The notes beneath the pieces are model-generated. The model searched no databases and was not told where the DNA came from. It saw only the letters and a program-made list of their open reading frames with translations. DNA of 54,892 nucleotides from JBAZKV01 sp964443545. Lineage in GTDB: Bacteria > Margulisbacteria > WOR-1 > JAKLHX01 > JBAZKV01. Every line of letters starts with the position of its first letter. Position 1 is the stretch's first letter. This document shows, in pieces, positions 1 through 7,475 of the stretch. Both the position numbers and the translations under genes were made by a program. The stretch is taken from positions 1 to 54,892 of the forward strand of contig CAYUCV010000004.1 of assembly GCA_964443545.1 (NCBI GenBank), written 5' to 3'.

Positions 1-35
1 TTTGAAAACTGTTAGAATGGGATATGTTCCCCAAT

Positions 36-64
36 TTGAAAATGAGCACCTTTCATAGTAAAAT
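36..64 (+). promoter_or_regulatory. Promoter of the LOG-family/thiC pair
   Basis: A TTGAAA -35 box (36-41) and a TAAAAT -10 box (59-64) are separated by exactly 17 bp. Only nine bases separate the -10 box from the ATG at 74. The expected transcription start therefore falls 2-3 nt before the start codon, and there is no Shine-Dalgarno. The mRNA is probably leaderless or nearly so, which also leaves no room for a TPP riboswitch ahead of thiC. Confidence 0.6.
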
Positions 65-73
65 TAGTTCTCT

Positions 74-589
74 ATGAATGAAACGGCAAAACATACCCGC
101 AAAAGCATCAAAAAACTCTTTATTTCCGTCATCGGCGAGAGCCAGGCTTCCAAAAAGAATTATGAGGACGCCGAAAAAGTAGGGGAGCTTCTTGCCAGGC
201 ATGGAGCCGTAGTTTTTTGCGGCGGGACCACCGGGGTGATGGAAGCCGTCTGCAAAGGCGCAAAAAAAGGCGGAGGTCTTACTGTCGGGATCCTTCCCGG
301 GAGCGTAAGGTCCCATGCCAACAAATATGTTGATATACCCATCCCGACCGGGGTGGGGTACGCAAGGAACAAGTATGTAGTTAAGAGCGGCCACGCGGTC
401 ATTGCAATAGGCGGAAGCTACGGTACGCTCTGCGAAATAGGTTTTGCTCTGGGTTATGAGATCCCCGTTGTAGGTCTCAATACCTGGCAGTTCGAAAAAA
501 AAGGCCATAAGAAGGCTCCTATCATATATGTGAAGACCCCCGAGAGGGCGGTTGCCATGGCCATCAGGCAGGCGCACAAGCACAAATGA
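74..589 (+). CDS. LOG/TIGR00725-family nucleotide-binding protein
   Basis: This 171-residue protein has the Rossmann-like fold of the SLOG/LOG superfamily. A glycine-rich segment GGTTGVMEAV lies near residue 50. Near residue 115, GGSYGTLCE replaces the PGGxGTxxE motif of true LOG phosphoribohydrolases. It best fits the TIGR00725 subgroup, whose substrate is not established, so cytokinin-type nucleoside-monophosphate hydrolysis is only one possibility. The protein is predicted cytosolic. Its last four bases overlap the thiC start (ATGA), so the two are translationally coupled, which may tie it to thiamine metabolism. The family call is fairly secure and the function is not. Confidence 0.8.
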   Translation: MNETAKHTRKSIKKLFISVIGESQASKKNYEDAEKVGELLARHGAVVFCGGTTGVMEAVCKGAKKGGGLTVGILPGSVRSHANKYVDIPIPTGVGYARNKYVVKSGHAVIAIGGSYGTLCEIGFALGYEIPVVGLNTWQFEKKGHKKAPIIYVKTPERAVAMAIRQAHKHK

Positions 590-1764
590 AAAAAGACGCA
601 GGCGTGGTGGTGTGCCGTAACCCGCGGCACAAAGGCTGCAAACCCGTAAAGATCGGCAGGGGGCAGAGCACAAAAGTAAACGCCAATATAGGTACCTCAC
701 AGGGTTTCAATTCACTGGATAAAGAACTAAAGAAACTTGATGTCTGTGTAAAAGCAAAGGCTGATGCAGTAATGGACCTCAGCACCGCGGGCGATCTGGA
801 CAGGATAAGGGCGGCAATAATCAAGAATTCCCCTCTTATAGTCGGAACGGTCCCTATCTATCAGGCGATGGTGGAGGCCGGCTCGGTCAAAGACCTCACG
901 GCCGAACACATATTTGAGGCAGTAGAAAAACATGCTTCCGGCGGGGTCGACTTTGTTACTGTTCATTGCGGGGTCAATAGAAGGATCTCAGAGATAGTAA
1001 AAAAGAAGAAAAGAGTTACCGGCATTGTTAGCAGGGGAGGAGCGTTCTTGTTTGCCTGGATGCAGTATCACAAAAAAGAGAACCCTCTTTTTGAGCAGTA
1101 CGACAGGCTGCTCTACATACTCAAAAAATACAATGTCGTTCTGAGCCTTGGGGACGGGCTCCGCCCGGGCTCGATACACGATTCAGGTGACGCAGCGCAG
1201 ATAGGGGAACTGAAGGTCCTGGGCAGCCTTGCTGAAAGAGCAAGACAAAAAGGGGTCCAGGTGATAATAGAAGGTCCCGGGCATGTTCCCATCAACCAAA
1301 TAGTTGAACAAATGAAAATGGAAAAAAAGATCTGCGGGGGGGCGCCGTTCTATGTGCTGGGGCCTCTTCCCACCGATATAGCCGCAGGCTATGACCACAT
1401 TACTTCGGCTATCGGCGGGGCTCTTGCTGCCGCGGCGGGCGCGGATTTTCTCTGCTATGTGACCCCGGCGGAACATTTGGGTCTTCCGACGGTCGAGGAT
1501 GTAAGGGAAGGGATCATAGTATCAAGAATAGCGGCGCATATCGGGGACATTGCTAAAAGGGTGCCGGGGACCGCTGACCGGGACATGGAAATGTCAAAGG
1601 CGAGAAAAGAACTGAATTGGAAAAAGCAGATGATGCTATCCATCGATCCGGAAAAGTTCAGGAAAATGTATGCCTCACGCTCCCCCCATAACAGGAAAAA
1701 AGTCTGCACAATGTGCGGCAAATACTGCGCTATGGATGTGATGGACAGGGCGGTCAGGGGTTAG
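586..1764 (+). CDS. thiC: Phosphomethylpyrimidine synthase ThiC (short form)
   Basis: ThiC is a radical SAM enzyme that turns aminoimidazole ribotide into the HMP-P pyrimidine of thiamine. Visible hallmarks are KVNANIGTS near residue 33, a central GDGLRPGSIHD, EGPGHVP, and a C-terminal cluster CTMCGKYC. The cluster spacing is C-x2-C-x3-C, one residue shorter than the x4 spacing of the E. coli type. At 392 residues it lacks about 30-35 N-terminal residues usual even in short anaerobe-type ThiC, because the ATG lies inside the end of the upstream gene in another frame. A ThiC paralogue such as 5-hydroxybenzimidazole synthase cannot be excluded by eye. The distant thiL supports a thiamine role. 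Confidence 0.9.
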   Translation: MKKDAGVVVCRNPRHKGCKPVKIGRGQSTKVNANIGTSQGFNSLDKELKKLDVCVKAKADAVMDLSTAGDLDRIRAAIIKNSPLIVGTVPIYQAMVEAGSVKDLTAEHIFEAVEKHASGGVDFVTVHCGVNRRISEIVKKKKRVTGIVSRGGAFLFAWMQYHKKENPLFEQYDRLLYILKKYNVVLSLGDGLRPGSIHDSGDAAQIGELKVLGSLAERARQKGVQVIIEGPGHVPINQIVEQMKMEKKICGGAPFYVLGPLPTDIAAGYDHITSAIGGALAAAAGADFLCYVTPAEHLGLPTVEDVREGIIVSRIAAHIGDIAKRVPGTADRDMEMSKARKELNWKKQMMLSIDPEKFRKMYASRSPHNRKKVCTMCGKYCAMDVMDRAVRG

Positions 1765-1814
1765 CGTTTGGGCCTCACCGCTTTTGTTCTATTGATTATC
1801 TTTTATTAACATTG

Positions 1815-1879
1815 CCTCTCCTAAAAGGAGAGGGATTCTGGCGGATGGGCCTAAGTCCCTCTCCCTATGGGAAAGGAGA
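1815..1879. repeat. CTCTCC/GGAGAG palindromic repeats, left of DUF559 gene
   Basis: A perfect 7-bp inverted repeat (CCTCTCC, 5-nt loop, GGAGAGG, 1815-1833) is followed by a second, imperfect CTCCC/GGGA hairpin ending near 1879. The same palindrome type recurs at the right end of the next gene and inside dxs. The rest of the 164-bp gap before the DUF559 gene shows no other feature. Confidence 0.7.
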
Positions 1880-1928
1880 TAAATTGTATATACTACCGAT
1901 CCAAGTGAGGCGAAGGGTATTATAACCG

Positions 1929-2309
1929 ATGAAGGAAATCAAAAAGAAATTCGCAAGATATTTAAGGAAAGCCGAGACGATTGCGGAGAGAATAGCATGG
2001 TCCCATCTAAAAAACAGAAGATTTAACGGCTTAAAATTTCGAAGGCAGCATGTCGCAGAAGGTTTTATCCCGGACTTCTTATGCAAAGAAATAAAACTGA
2101 TTCTTGAGCTGGATGGTTCATTTCATGACAATAGAAAAGAATATGATCTTGAAAGACAGTCTATCTTAAGGTCCAAAGGTTATCGTGTTGTTCGAATGCG
2201 AAATAATGAAGTCAGCAGATACAGAAAAATATTTCACAATAGACTTCAAAAAAAGATCGAGCTTCTAAGCCAGGATTCCTCTCCCTCTGGGAGAGGGGCA
2301 CAGTTATAG
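1929..2309 (+). CDS. DUF559 (Vsr-like endonuclease fold) protein
   Basis: This 126-residue protein belongs to the DUF559 family, related to very-short-patch-repair and restriction-type PD-(D/E)xK nucleases. The core includes RRQHVAEGFIPDF near residue 38, LILELDGSFH near residue 57 (candidate metal-binding acidic residues), and SKGYRVVRMRNNEV near residue 83. The last residues (SSPSGRG) are encoded by a palindromic repeat that runs into the stop, so the natural C-terminus is probably shorter. It stands alone on the plus strand and converges on glgA with only 30 bp between. Palindromes on both sides suggest a small mobile unit. Its biochemical activity is not established. Confidence 0.8.
   Translation: MKEIKKKFARYLRKAETIAERIAWSHLKNRRFNGLKFRRQHVAEGFIPDFLCKEIKLILELDGSFHDNRKEYDLERQSILRSKGYRVVRMRNNEVSRYRKIFHNRLQKKIELLSQDSSPSGRGAQL
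2278..2296. repeat. CCTCTCCC/GGGAGAGG palindrome at the DUF559 3' end
   Basis: Perfect 8-bp arms around a 3-nt loop lie inside the last codons of the DUF559 gene. The motif matches the repeat to the left of the same gene and the one inserted in dxs. Confidence 0.75.
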
Positions 2310-2339
2310 GATATAGGGAATCAAATGCGGTGAGGGTCA

Positions 2340-3857
2340 TTATCTCAGCACTTCCTGATATAAATCCTCGTACTGCCTCGCGGAATCGTCCCACAAAAAC
2401 CGCGTGTCCAGCGCCCTTTGGAGCAGTTCTGTCCGGCGCTCCGGATCGCTGTAAGCAGCTAAAGCCCTTGTTGTTGCATTGATCAGGGCTTGCGCGCTGT
2501 ATTCTTCAAATACAAAACCGTTGCCTCTTTGGCCGTCTTGATCTATGTCAAATATGGTGTCTGCCAGCCCTCCGGTCCTGCGCACTATCGGGATGGCAAG
2601 ATGGGCAAGCGCTTCCATCTGTACCAGCCCGCACGGCTCCCATCTTGAAGGAACATATATGAAGTCCGATCCGCCAAGTATCAAACTTGTTGCTTTGTAG
2701 TCAAATTTGTTGACAAAATGAAAAAACCTAGGATAGGAACTTTGGATCTTGCGAAACCTTGCCTCAAGCGCTTTGTCGCCGGTCCCCGTAAGGACAAAAC
2801 TAATGTCATTGGCTATGAGACGTTCCAAAGCCTCTGCGACAAGGTCAAAACCTTTTTGGGACGGGTCTATCCTGCCTATGACCCCTATCAGCGGCCTGCC
2901 GGGATCTCTGTCGAGCCCGAACTCTTTAAGAGCTATTTCCTTTGCTAAATGCTTGCTGCGCAGGTGGACCATTAAGTCCGAAGGGTCTCCGTCGGATTCT
3001 ACATAAGAAGACAGATGCGGATTGGTCAAAAGCGATTTGTTCTCGTAATCATGGCCGTTAAGGATTCCGGCAAAAGGCCTTGTTCGGGAAATAGCCATAA
3101 GGAACATTTGGAATGATTCCCTGTGCGGAAGGTTGGGATCGGGGTAATCAGAGACTATTTCCCCGGCATAATTGGGGCTGACGGTGCTTACTCCGTCCGC
3201 AAAACGCAGACCCCCGACAAGCGCGTTAACGTTCTGAAAATATTCGAGTCCCTCGCCGGGTCTGCCCGGATCGAACAGCCATTCGGGCAGTCCTAATGTC
3301 CGGAGGATCCTCGGGCCTTCTTCAGGACCGTGCATGCTGGCATTGTGCATGGTCAAAACCGTTCTTATTGAACCGTAACCAGGATAATCAGAAAAAGAAG
3401 TCCTTAGCATCACGGGAAGCAGAGCAGACGACCAGTCGTGGCAGTGGATGATATCCGGATGCCAGTCCACTTTCCTTGGGATCTCCAAAGCGGCTTTGCA
3501 GAAGAAGCCGAACCTTTCCATGTTGTTAAAATAATCCTGATGCCCGTCACCGTAAACTCCGGGCCTGCCGAAGTAGCTGTTATAATCAATAAAGTAGAAA
3601 TCAAGTCCCGAAGCATCGGTATGTTCTATAACATCTGCCCATCTATTGATGCCGAATATCGGCGCATCAACAGAGAACCTAGCATTGCGTTCTATGTTAA
3701 GAGCAGACTTCTGGGCTATCTTGCTGTAATATGGCGTGCAAAACCTTACATCATGGCCCCTGTTCTTTAGTGAAAAAGCAAGTTCCCCAGCGGCAATGCC
3801 CATTCCCCCGGTCTTGTACAGGGGGCTTTCGGCGCAAACAAAAAGTACTCTTGTCAT
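2340..3857 (-). CDS. glgA: Glycogen synthase (GT5)
   Basis: This GT5 glycogen/starch synthase extends alpha-1,4-glucan from ADP-glucose (or UDP-glucose). The N-terminal half carries the donor-binding loop KTGGMG near residue 16. The second Rossmann domain has GRIDPSQKGFDL, the conserved PSRWEPCGLVQMEAL and RTGGLADT. From the ATG at 3857 it has 505 residues, close to the family norm. A TTG 18 codons upstream is also open, but its extra residues do not look like GlgA. There is no strong Shine-Dalgarno. Other glycogen genes are absent from the window. Confidence 0.92.
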   Translation of the reverse strand: MTRVLFVCAESPLYKTGGMGIAAGELAFSLKNRGHDVRFCTPYYSKIAQKSALNIERNARFSVDAPIFGINRWADVIEHTDASGLDFYFIDYNSYFGRPGVYGDGHQDYFNNMERFGFFCKAALEIPRKVDWHPDIIHCHDWSSALLPVMLRTSFSDYPGYGSIRTVLTMHNASMHGPEEGPRILRTLGLPEWLFDPGRPGEGLEYFQNVNALVGGLRFADGVSTVSPNYAGEIVSDYPDPNLPHRESFQMFLMAISRTRPFAGILNGHDYENKSLLTNPHLSSYVESDGDPSDLMVHLRSKHLAKEIALKEFGLDRDPGRPLIGVIGRIDPSQKGFDLVAEALERLIANDISFVLTGTGDKALEARFRKIQSSYPRFFHFVNKFDYKATSLILGGSDFIYVPSRWEPCGLVQMEALAHLAIPIVRRTGGLADTIFDIDQDGQRGNGFVFEEYSAQALINATTRALAAYSDPERRTELLQRALDTRFLWDDSARQYEDLYQEVLR

Positions 3858-3933
3858 GTGTGTTCTAATGTCTTTCCCGGCAGCGAACGCCGTACAACTA
3901 TTTATCGGCAAAAAAGGCCTGTGATTTCAGAAA

Positions 3934-3942
3934 TGCTATAAT
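3934..3942 (+). promoter_or_regulatory. Extended -10 promoter abutting thiL
   Basis: The extended -10 TGCTATAAT ends six bases before the thiL ATG, which places the predicted +1 on the A of the start codon. No Shine-Dalgarno and no clear -35 box are seen. This is one of the strongest leaderless cases in the window. Confidence 0.65.
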
Positions 3943-3948
3943 CTTTGC

Positions 3949-4890
3949 ATGGAGCTTTCAAAAATTGGGGAGTTGGGGCTTATAGAAAGGGTCAAGGATC
4001 AAGCTTGCGGCGAGCGGAGTCGAGCCGGGGCAAGGGGCAAGGGTCAAGGAGTTCTTGCCGGAATAGGCGATGATGCGGCTGTTCTAAGGCTGTCAAAAGG
4101 AAAACTTCTTGTTGCTGCTGCGGATACGCTAGTGGAAAAGATCCACTTTGATCTTTCTTACTATTCTTATTTTGACCTTGGTTGGAAATCGCTTGCGGTA
4201 AATCTGTCCGACATCGCCGCTATGGGGGCTGATCCCAAATGGGCCCTTGTGTCTATAGGGCTGCCTAAGAGAACAAAAGTCAAGAATATCATCAGGTTCT
4301 ATAAAGGAATGAAAGCTCTGGGGGGCAAATACGGGGTCAGTATTGTCGGAGGAGATACCGTATCATCGCCGAACAGGCTTTATGTCAGCATTACCCTGCT
4401 GGGCGAGGTCCTTAGAAAGCGGATGGTCCTTAGGAAAGGCGCAAAAGAGGGGGACTTGATACTGGCAACAGGCTCACTGGGAGGGGCTTTTCCCGGCAGG
4501 AACATTAAGCATCTCCGTCCTGAGCCAAGGGTCAGGGAAGGACGCATTATCGCGAACGGCGGAGCGACCTCCATGATAGATTCAAGCGACGGGCTTTCCC
4601 GCTCGCTGGCCGAGTTGTGCAAGGCCTCTGGAAAGGGGGGGCTGCTGTTCGAGGGCCTAATCCCCAGGGCAAAGAAAGCCTCCCTTAAAGAAGCTCTTCA
4701 CGGAGGCGAAGATTATGAACTTGTCTTTACTTGCCCAAAGCGCAGGGCAGGTGCGATAATAAGAAAACTGGCAGGGCTGTCAAAAGCATCGGTTATCGGC
4801 AGGATAACCAATAACCGGGGCAGGCTTGTTCTGTCCTGTGCCGACGGAAAAGAGAAGGAACTTGAAATACGAAGCTTCAAGCATTTCTAG
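3949..4890 (+). CDS. thiL: Thiamine-monophosphate kinase
   Basis: ThiL phosphorylates thiamine monophosphate to the active diphosphate. Markers are GIGDDAAVL near residue 38, VNLSDIAAMGADPKWA near residue 83, VGGDT, IDSSDGLS and HGGEDYEL. The 313-residue length is near the family norm, but the N-terminal linker before GIGDD is about a dozen residues longer than usual. That linker is encoded by repeat DNA flanked by 12-bp direct repeats (separate entry). The start sits six bases after a TATAAT box. It heads a long plus-strand run with the next start two bases after its stop. Confidence 0.93.
   Translation: MELSKIGELGLIERVKDQACGERSRAGARGKGQGVLAGIGDDAAVLRLSKGKLLVAAADTLVEKIHFDLSYYSYFDLGWKSLAVNLSDIAAMGADPKWALVSIGLPKRTKVKNIIRFYKGMKALGGKYGVSIVGGDTVSSPNRLYVSITLLGEVLRKRMVLRKGAKEGDLILATGSLGGAFPGRNIKHLRPEPRVREGRIIANGGATSMIDSSDGLSRSLAELCKASGKGGLLFEGLIPRAKKASLKEALHGGEDYELVFTCPKRRAGAIIRKLAGLSKASVIGRITNNRGRLVLSCADGKEKELEIRSFKHF
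3987..4050 (+). repeat. Repeat-derived insert within thiL
   Basis: The 12-bp sequence AAGGGTCAAGGA occurs at 3987-3998 and again at 4039-4050. Between them lie GAGCGGAGTCGAG and tandem GGCAAGG units. The region codes for a low-complexity Arg/Gly linker. The GAGCGxAGTCGA core also occurs, on the opposite strand, inside fhs and is related to repeat DNA before the tRNA gene. Confidence 0.6.
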
Positions 4891-4891
4891 G

Positions 4892-6013
4892 CTGATCAAC
4901 AAAAAACGGCTTGTCAAAAGGTTTTTGGACCTTGTCAGGATAAAAAGCGTTTCAAAGTCCGAAAAGCAGGCCGGAGAGTATGTGAGAAAGCAGATGGCTT
5001 CAATGGGGATCAAATGCAGAAGCGACCGGGCAGGCATAAGGATGGGAGGCGATTGCGGCAATATCTTTGTTTTCCTCAAGGGAAATGTCAAGGGGGCCTC
5101 GAAGGTACTCCTTAACGCGCATATTGACACGGTCACGCACGAGGGCTCTGTTAAGCCTGTGGTAAGGAACGGGATCATCCGCAGCGACGGCTCCACCATA
5201 CTTGGAGCGGACTGCAAGGCTTCGGTTGCTGCGATACTGGAAGCGGTGCTGGTCGTCAAAAAGAAAGCTATCCCGCACGGGGATATAGGCCTTCTGTTCA
5301 CGGTAGCGGAAGAAATAGGCATATGCGGGGCAAAGTGCTGCGCTCCTTCATTCTTGCGAGCGGACTATGGATTTGTTTTTGACGGAGGGCAGGTCGACCA
5401 GATAATAAACAGAGCTCCGTCGCAGGTCTCCTTTGAAGCGCAGATCACGGGCAGGGCGGCGCATGCGGGAACGCACCCCGAGGACGGAATTAATGCGATC
5501 AAGGTAGCTGCAGAGGCCATTTCAAAAATGAAACTCGGCAGGATAGACAGCGAAACCACTTCTAATATCGGCATCATCTCAGGAGGCGCAGCCAGGAACA
5601 TTGTTGCAGAAACCGTGCGTATCACGGGAGAAGCAAGAAGCCGCAACAGGGCAAAGCTGAAGAGGCAGATGAGTAAAATAACCGACATCCTGACATCAAC
5701 CTGTAAAAAACATAAAGCCTCTTTGAGGCTCAAAGTCGAGCCTTCGTACGAACTGTTTGAGGTCAAACGCAGTTCTGAGGCGGTAAAGCTTGCGGAGAAA
5801 GCCGTCAAAATGATCGGCCTTAGTCCCAGGCTGTCCGCCACCGGGGGCGGAAGCGACGCGAATGTGTTCAACGAACAGGGCCTGCCGAGCGTGATAATGG
5901 GAGTGGGATTCCATAACATCCACACTTCCAAAGAGTTCATCAGGGTGGAAGACCTGGTTAAGGGCGCCGAGCTGGCGCTGTCCCTTATCCTGGCCGCTGC
6001 TTCAAAAAAATGA
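4892..6013 (+). CDS. M20-family peptidase (PepT/PepT2-like)
   Basis: This zinc-dependent exopeptidase resembles tripeptidase T-like M20 proteins. Seen are the metal motif NAHIDTVTHEG, ILGADCKASVA, the catalytic VAEEIGICGAK, and the C-terminal GGGSDANVF and GVGFHNIHTSKE. The reading frame is open further upstream inside thiL, but family N-termini (MINxxRLxxxFLxLV) match LINKKRLVKRFLDLV. The best start is therefore the CTG at 4892, one base after the thiL stop; the TTG at 4862 is the alternative. With the CTG the protein has 373 residues. The next gene overlaps its stop by 4 bp. Its exact peptide substrate is unknown. Confidence 0.85.
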   Translation: MINKKRLVKRFLDLVRIKSVSKSEKQAGEYVRKQMASMGIKCRSDRAGIRMGGDCGNIFVFLKGNVKGASKVLLNAHIDTVTHEGSVKPVVRNGIIRSDGSTILGADCKASVAAILEAVLVVKKKAIPHGDIGLLFTVAEEIGICGAKCCAPSFLRADYGFVFDGGQVDQIINRAPSQVSFEAQITGRAAHAGTHPEDGINAIKVAAEAISKMKLGRIDSETTSNIGIISGGAARNIVAETVRITGEARSRNRAKLKRQMSKITDILTSTCKKHKASLRLKVEPSYELFEVKRSSEAVKLAEKAVKMIGLSPRLSATGGGSDANVFNEQGLPSVIMGVGFHNIHTSKEFIRVEDLVKGAELALSLILAAASKK

Positions 6014-6882
6014 GCTTAACAAACATAGAGAGCAGCATAAAAGATTTTTTGGCATTCCTTAAGATAGAAAAAGGATATTCCCCAAATACTGCTGCCGCAT
6101 ACAAAAGGGACCTTGAGGACCTCAAAAGATTCGGCCTGAGCCCGAAAGGCATCAGCCAGTTCATCCAGTCTCTCAGCAAAAGAGGGTACGCGGCTTCTTC
6201 TATAATGAGAAAAACCGCGGCGGTAAAATCTTTCTGTCATTTTCTTTTAGGGGAAGGACTGATGGACCTTGATCCAAGCCAGGACATGATAATGCCTAAA
6301 ATACCTAAAAAGCTTCCCAAGGCGCTTTCGGTATCTGATGCATCCGCGCTGGCCGAGTTCTCGGATAAGAAAGACAGGTACAGTTTACGCGACAGGGCGA
6401 TGATAGAGATGCTGTACGGCTGCGGCCTTAGGGCCAGCGAGCTGGTGGACCTTGACCTTAACTCGGTCAATTTTGAATCCGGATTTGTCAAGTGCCTTGG
6501 CAAAGGCGGAAAAGAAAGGATAGTTCCTGCAGGGGCAGGCGCCTTAACGGTCCTTAGGCAATACATAAAAACCTCCAGACCCAGGCTGCTGAAGAAGAGA
6601 AAGAGCGAAGCGCTATTTTTGGACCGCTGCGGCAAACGGCTGACCCGGCAGGGCCTCTGGTTGCTCATAAAAAAACATGTCAGGCAGACCGGGGTAAGGC
6701 AGAGCGCCTCGCCGCATACTCTGCGGCACAGCTTTGCCACGCATCTGCTCGAAGGAGGGGCCGACCTCAGGTCTGTCCAGGAGATGCTGGGACATGCTAA
6801 TATAACAACGACGCAGATCTACACCAGCGTCAGCAGGGAAAGGCTCAAAAAAGTGTATAAAGAAAGCCATCCGAGGGCGTAA
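6010..6882 (+). CDS. Tyrosine recombinase, XerC/XerD type
   Basis: This 290-residue site-specific recombinase probably resolves chromosome dimers. It has an N-terminal SAM-like core-binding domain (KGYSPNTAAAYKRDL) and a C-terminal catalytic domain. The catalytic residues are the Arg in GCGLRASEL, the Lys in GKGGKERIVP, HTLRHSFATHLL, and GHANITTTQIYT with the nucleophilic Tyr. Its size and its location among housekeeping genes favour Xer over a mobile-element integrase. XerC and XerD cannot be told apart by eye. Its start overlaps the peptidase stop, and the M50 protease follows after one base. Confidence 0.9.
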   Translation: MSLTNIESSIKDFLAFLKIEKGYSPNTAAAYKRDLEDLKRFGLSPKGISQFIQSLSKRGYAASSIMRKTAAVKSFCHFLLGEGLMDLDPSQDMIMPKIPKKLPKALSVSDASALAEFSDKKDRYSLRDRAMIEMLYGCGLRASELVDLDLNSVNFESGFVKCLGKGGKERIVPAGAGALTVLRQYIKTSRPRLLKKRKSEALFLDRCGKRLTRQGLWLLIKKHVRQTGVRQSASPHTLRHSFATHLLEGGADLRSVQEMLGHANITTTQIYTSVSRERLKKVYKESHPRA

Positions 6883-6883
6883 A

Positions 6884-7471
6884 ATGGATGTTCTTGTAAT
6901 ACGGCTGCTGATGTCCCCGATCTTTTTATTTGCTCTGATAATCCACGAGATGGCGCACGGTTTTGCCGCTGACAGGCTTAAGGACCCCACTGCCAGGACT
7001 TCCGGAAGGCTTTCCTTTAATCCTCTTGCGCACTTGGACCCTTTAGGCGCTCTATCCTTTATTGCTTTCGGCTTTGGGTGGGCCAAGCCAGTTCCCATAA
7101 CACCGTACTTTTTTGAGGACCCCAAAAAAGACACGGCCATAGTAGGGCTGGCCGGTCCCGCGGTCAATCTTTTTGCGGCATGGATCTTTTCTCTGCTCTT
7201 TAGATACTTCAGTTTTGACCTGGACCTGCTCAGATTTGTTTTTTTTAACACTGTCTGGATAAATGTCATGTTCGCGGTATTCAATCTTATTCCGATCCCG
7301 CCGCTTGACGGATCAAGGCTTTTGAGGGCTTTCCTTCCCAGGGAGGGCGCGGCTTTTCTTGACAGCATCGAACCTTACGGGATCTTCATAGTACTTTTTA
7401 TTTTGATGATGCCGGGAAGTTACCAGCTGCTTAACCAGCTCATCCGCCTCGTTTTCGGCCTATTTTTATAG
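6884..7471 (+). CDS. Site-2 protease-like M50 metalloprotease
   Basis: This small (195-residue) M50B zinc protease is embedded in the membrane. The zinc motif HEMAH is at residues 21-25 in the first hydrophobic helix. The third ligand lies in NLIPIPPLDGSR near residue 137. About four to five membrane segments are visible. PDZ domains and the first helix of RseP are absent, which places it with the minimal rhomboid-sized S2P proteins of unknown substrate. It is tightly packed between the recombinase and folC. Confidence 0.87.
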   Translation: MDVLVIRLLMSPIFLFALIIHEMAHGFAADRLKDPTARTSGRLSFNPLAHLDPLGALSFIAFGFGWAKPVPITPYFFEDPKKDTAIVGLAGPAVNLFAAWIFSLLFRYFSFDLDLLRFVFFNTVWINVMFAVFNLIPIPPLDGSRLLRAFLPREGAAFLDSIEPYGIFIVLFILMMPGSYQLLNQLIRLVFGLFL

Positions 7472-7475
7472 ATAC

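Noticed and set aside
1..73. TPP riboswitch ahead of the LOG-family/thiC pair
   Set aside because: No THI-box pattern is visible, and the -10 box lies nine bases from the start codon, leaving no leader. The sequence upstream of the window is not available.
53..700. Long minus-strand open frame over the LOG-family gene
   Set aside because: It is the antisense shadow of a recognisable gene, with no ribosome site and no family resemblance.
2212..2394. Minus-strand frame extending glgA beyond its stop
   Set aside because: It is a short frame crossing the glgA end and the DUF559 3' palindrome, with no start signal or homology.
6010..6882. Tyrosine recombinase as a mobile-element integrase
   Set aside because: Typical Xer size and motifs, housekeeping neighbours, and no attachment sites or cargo nearby.
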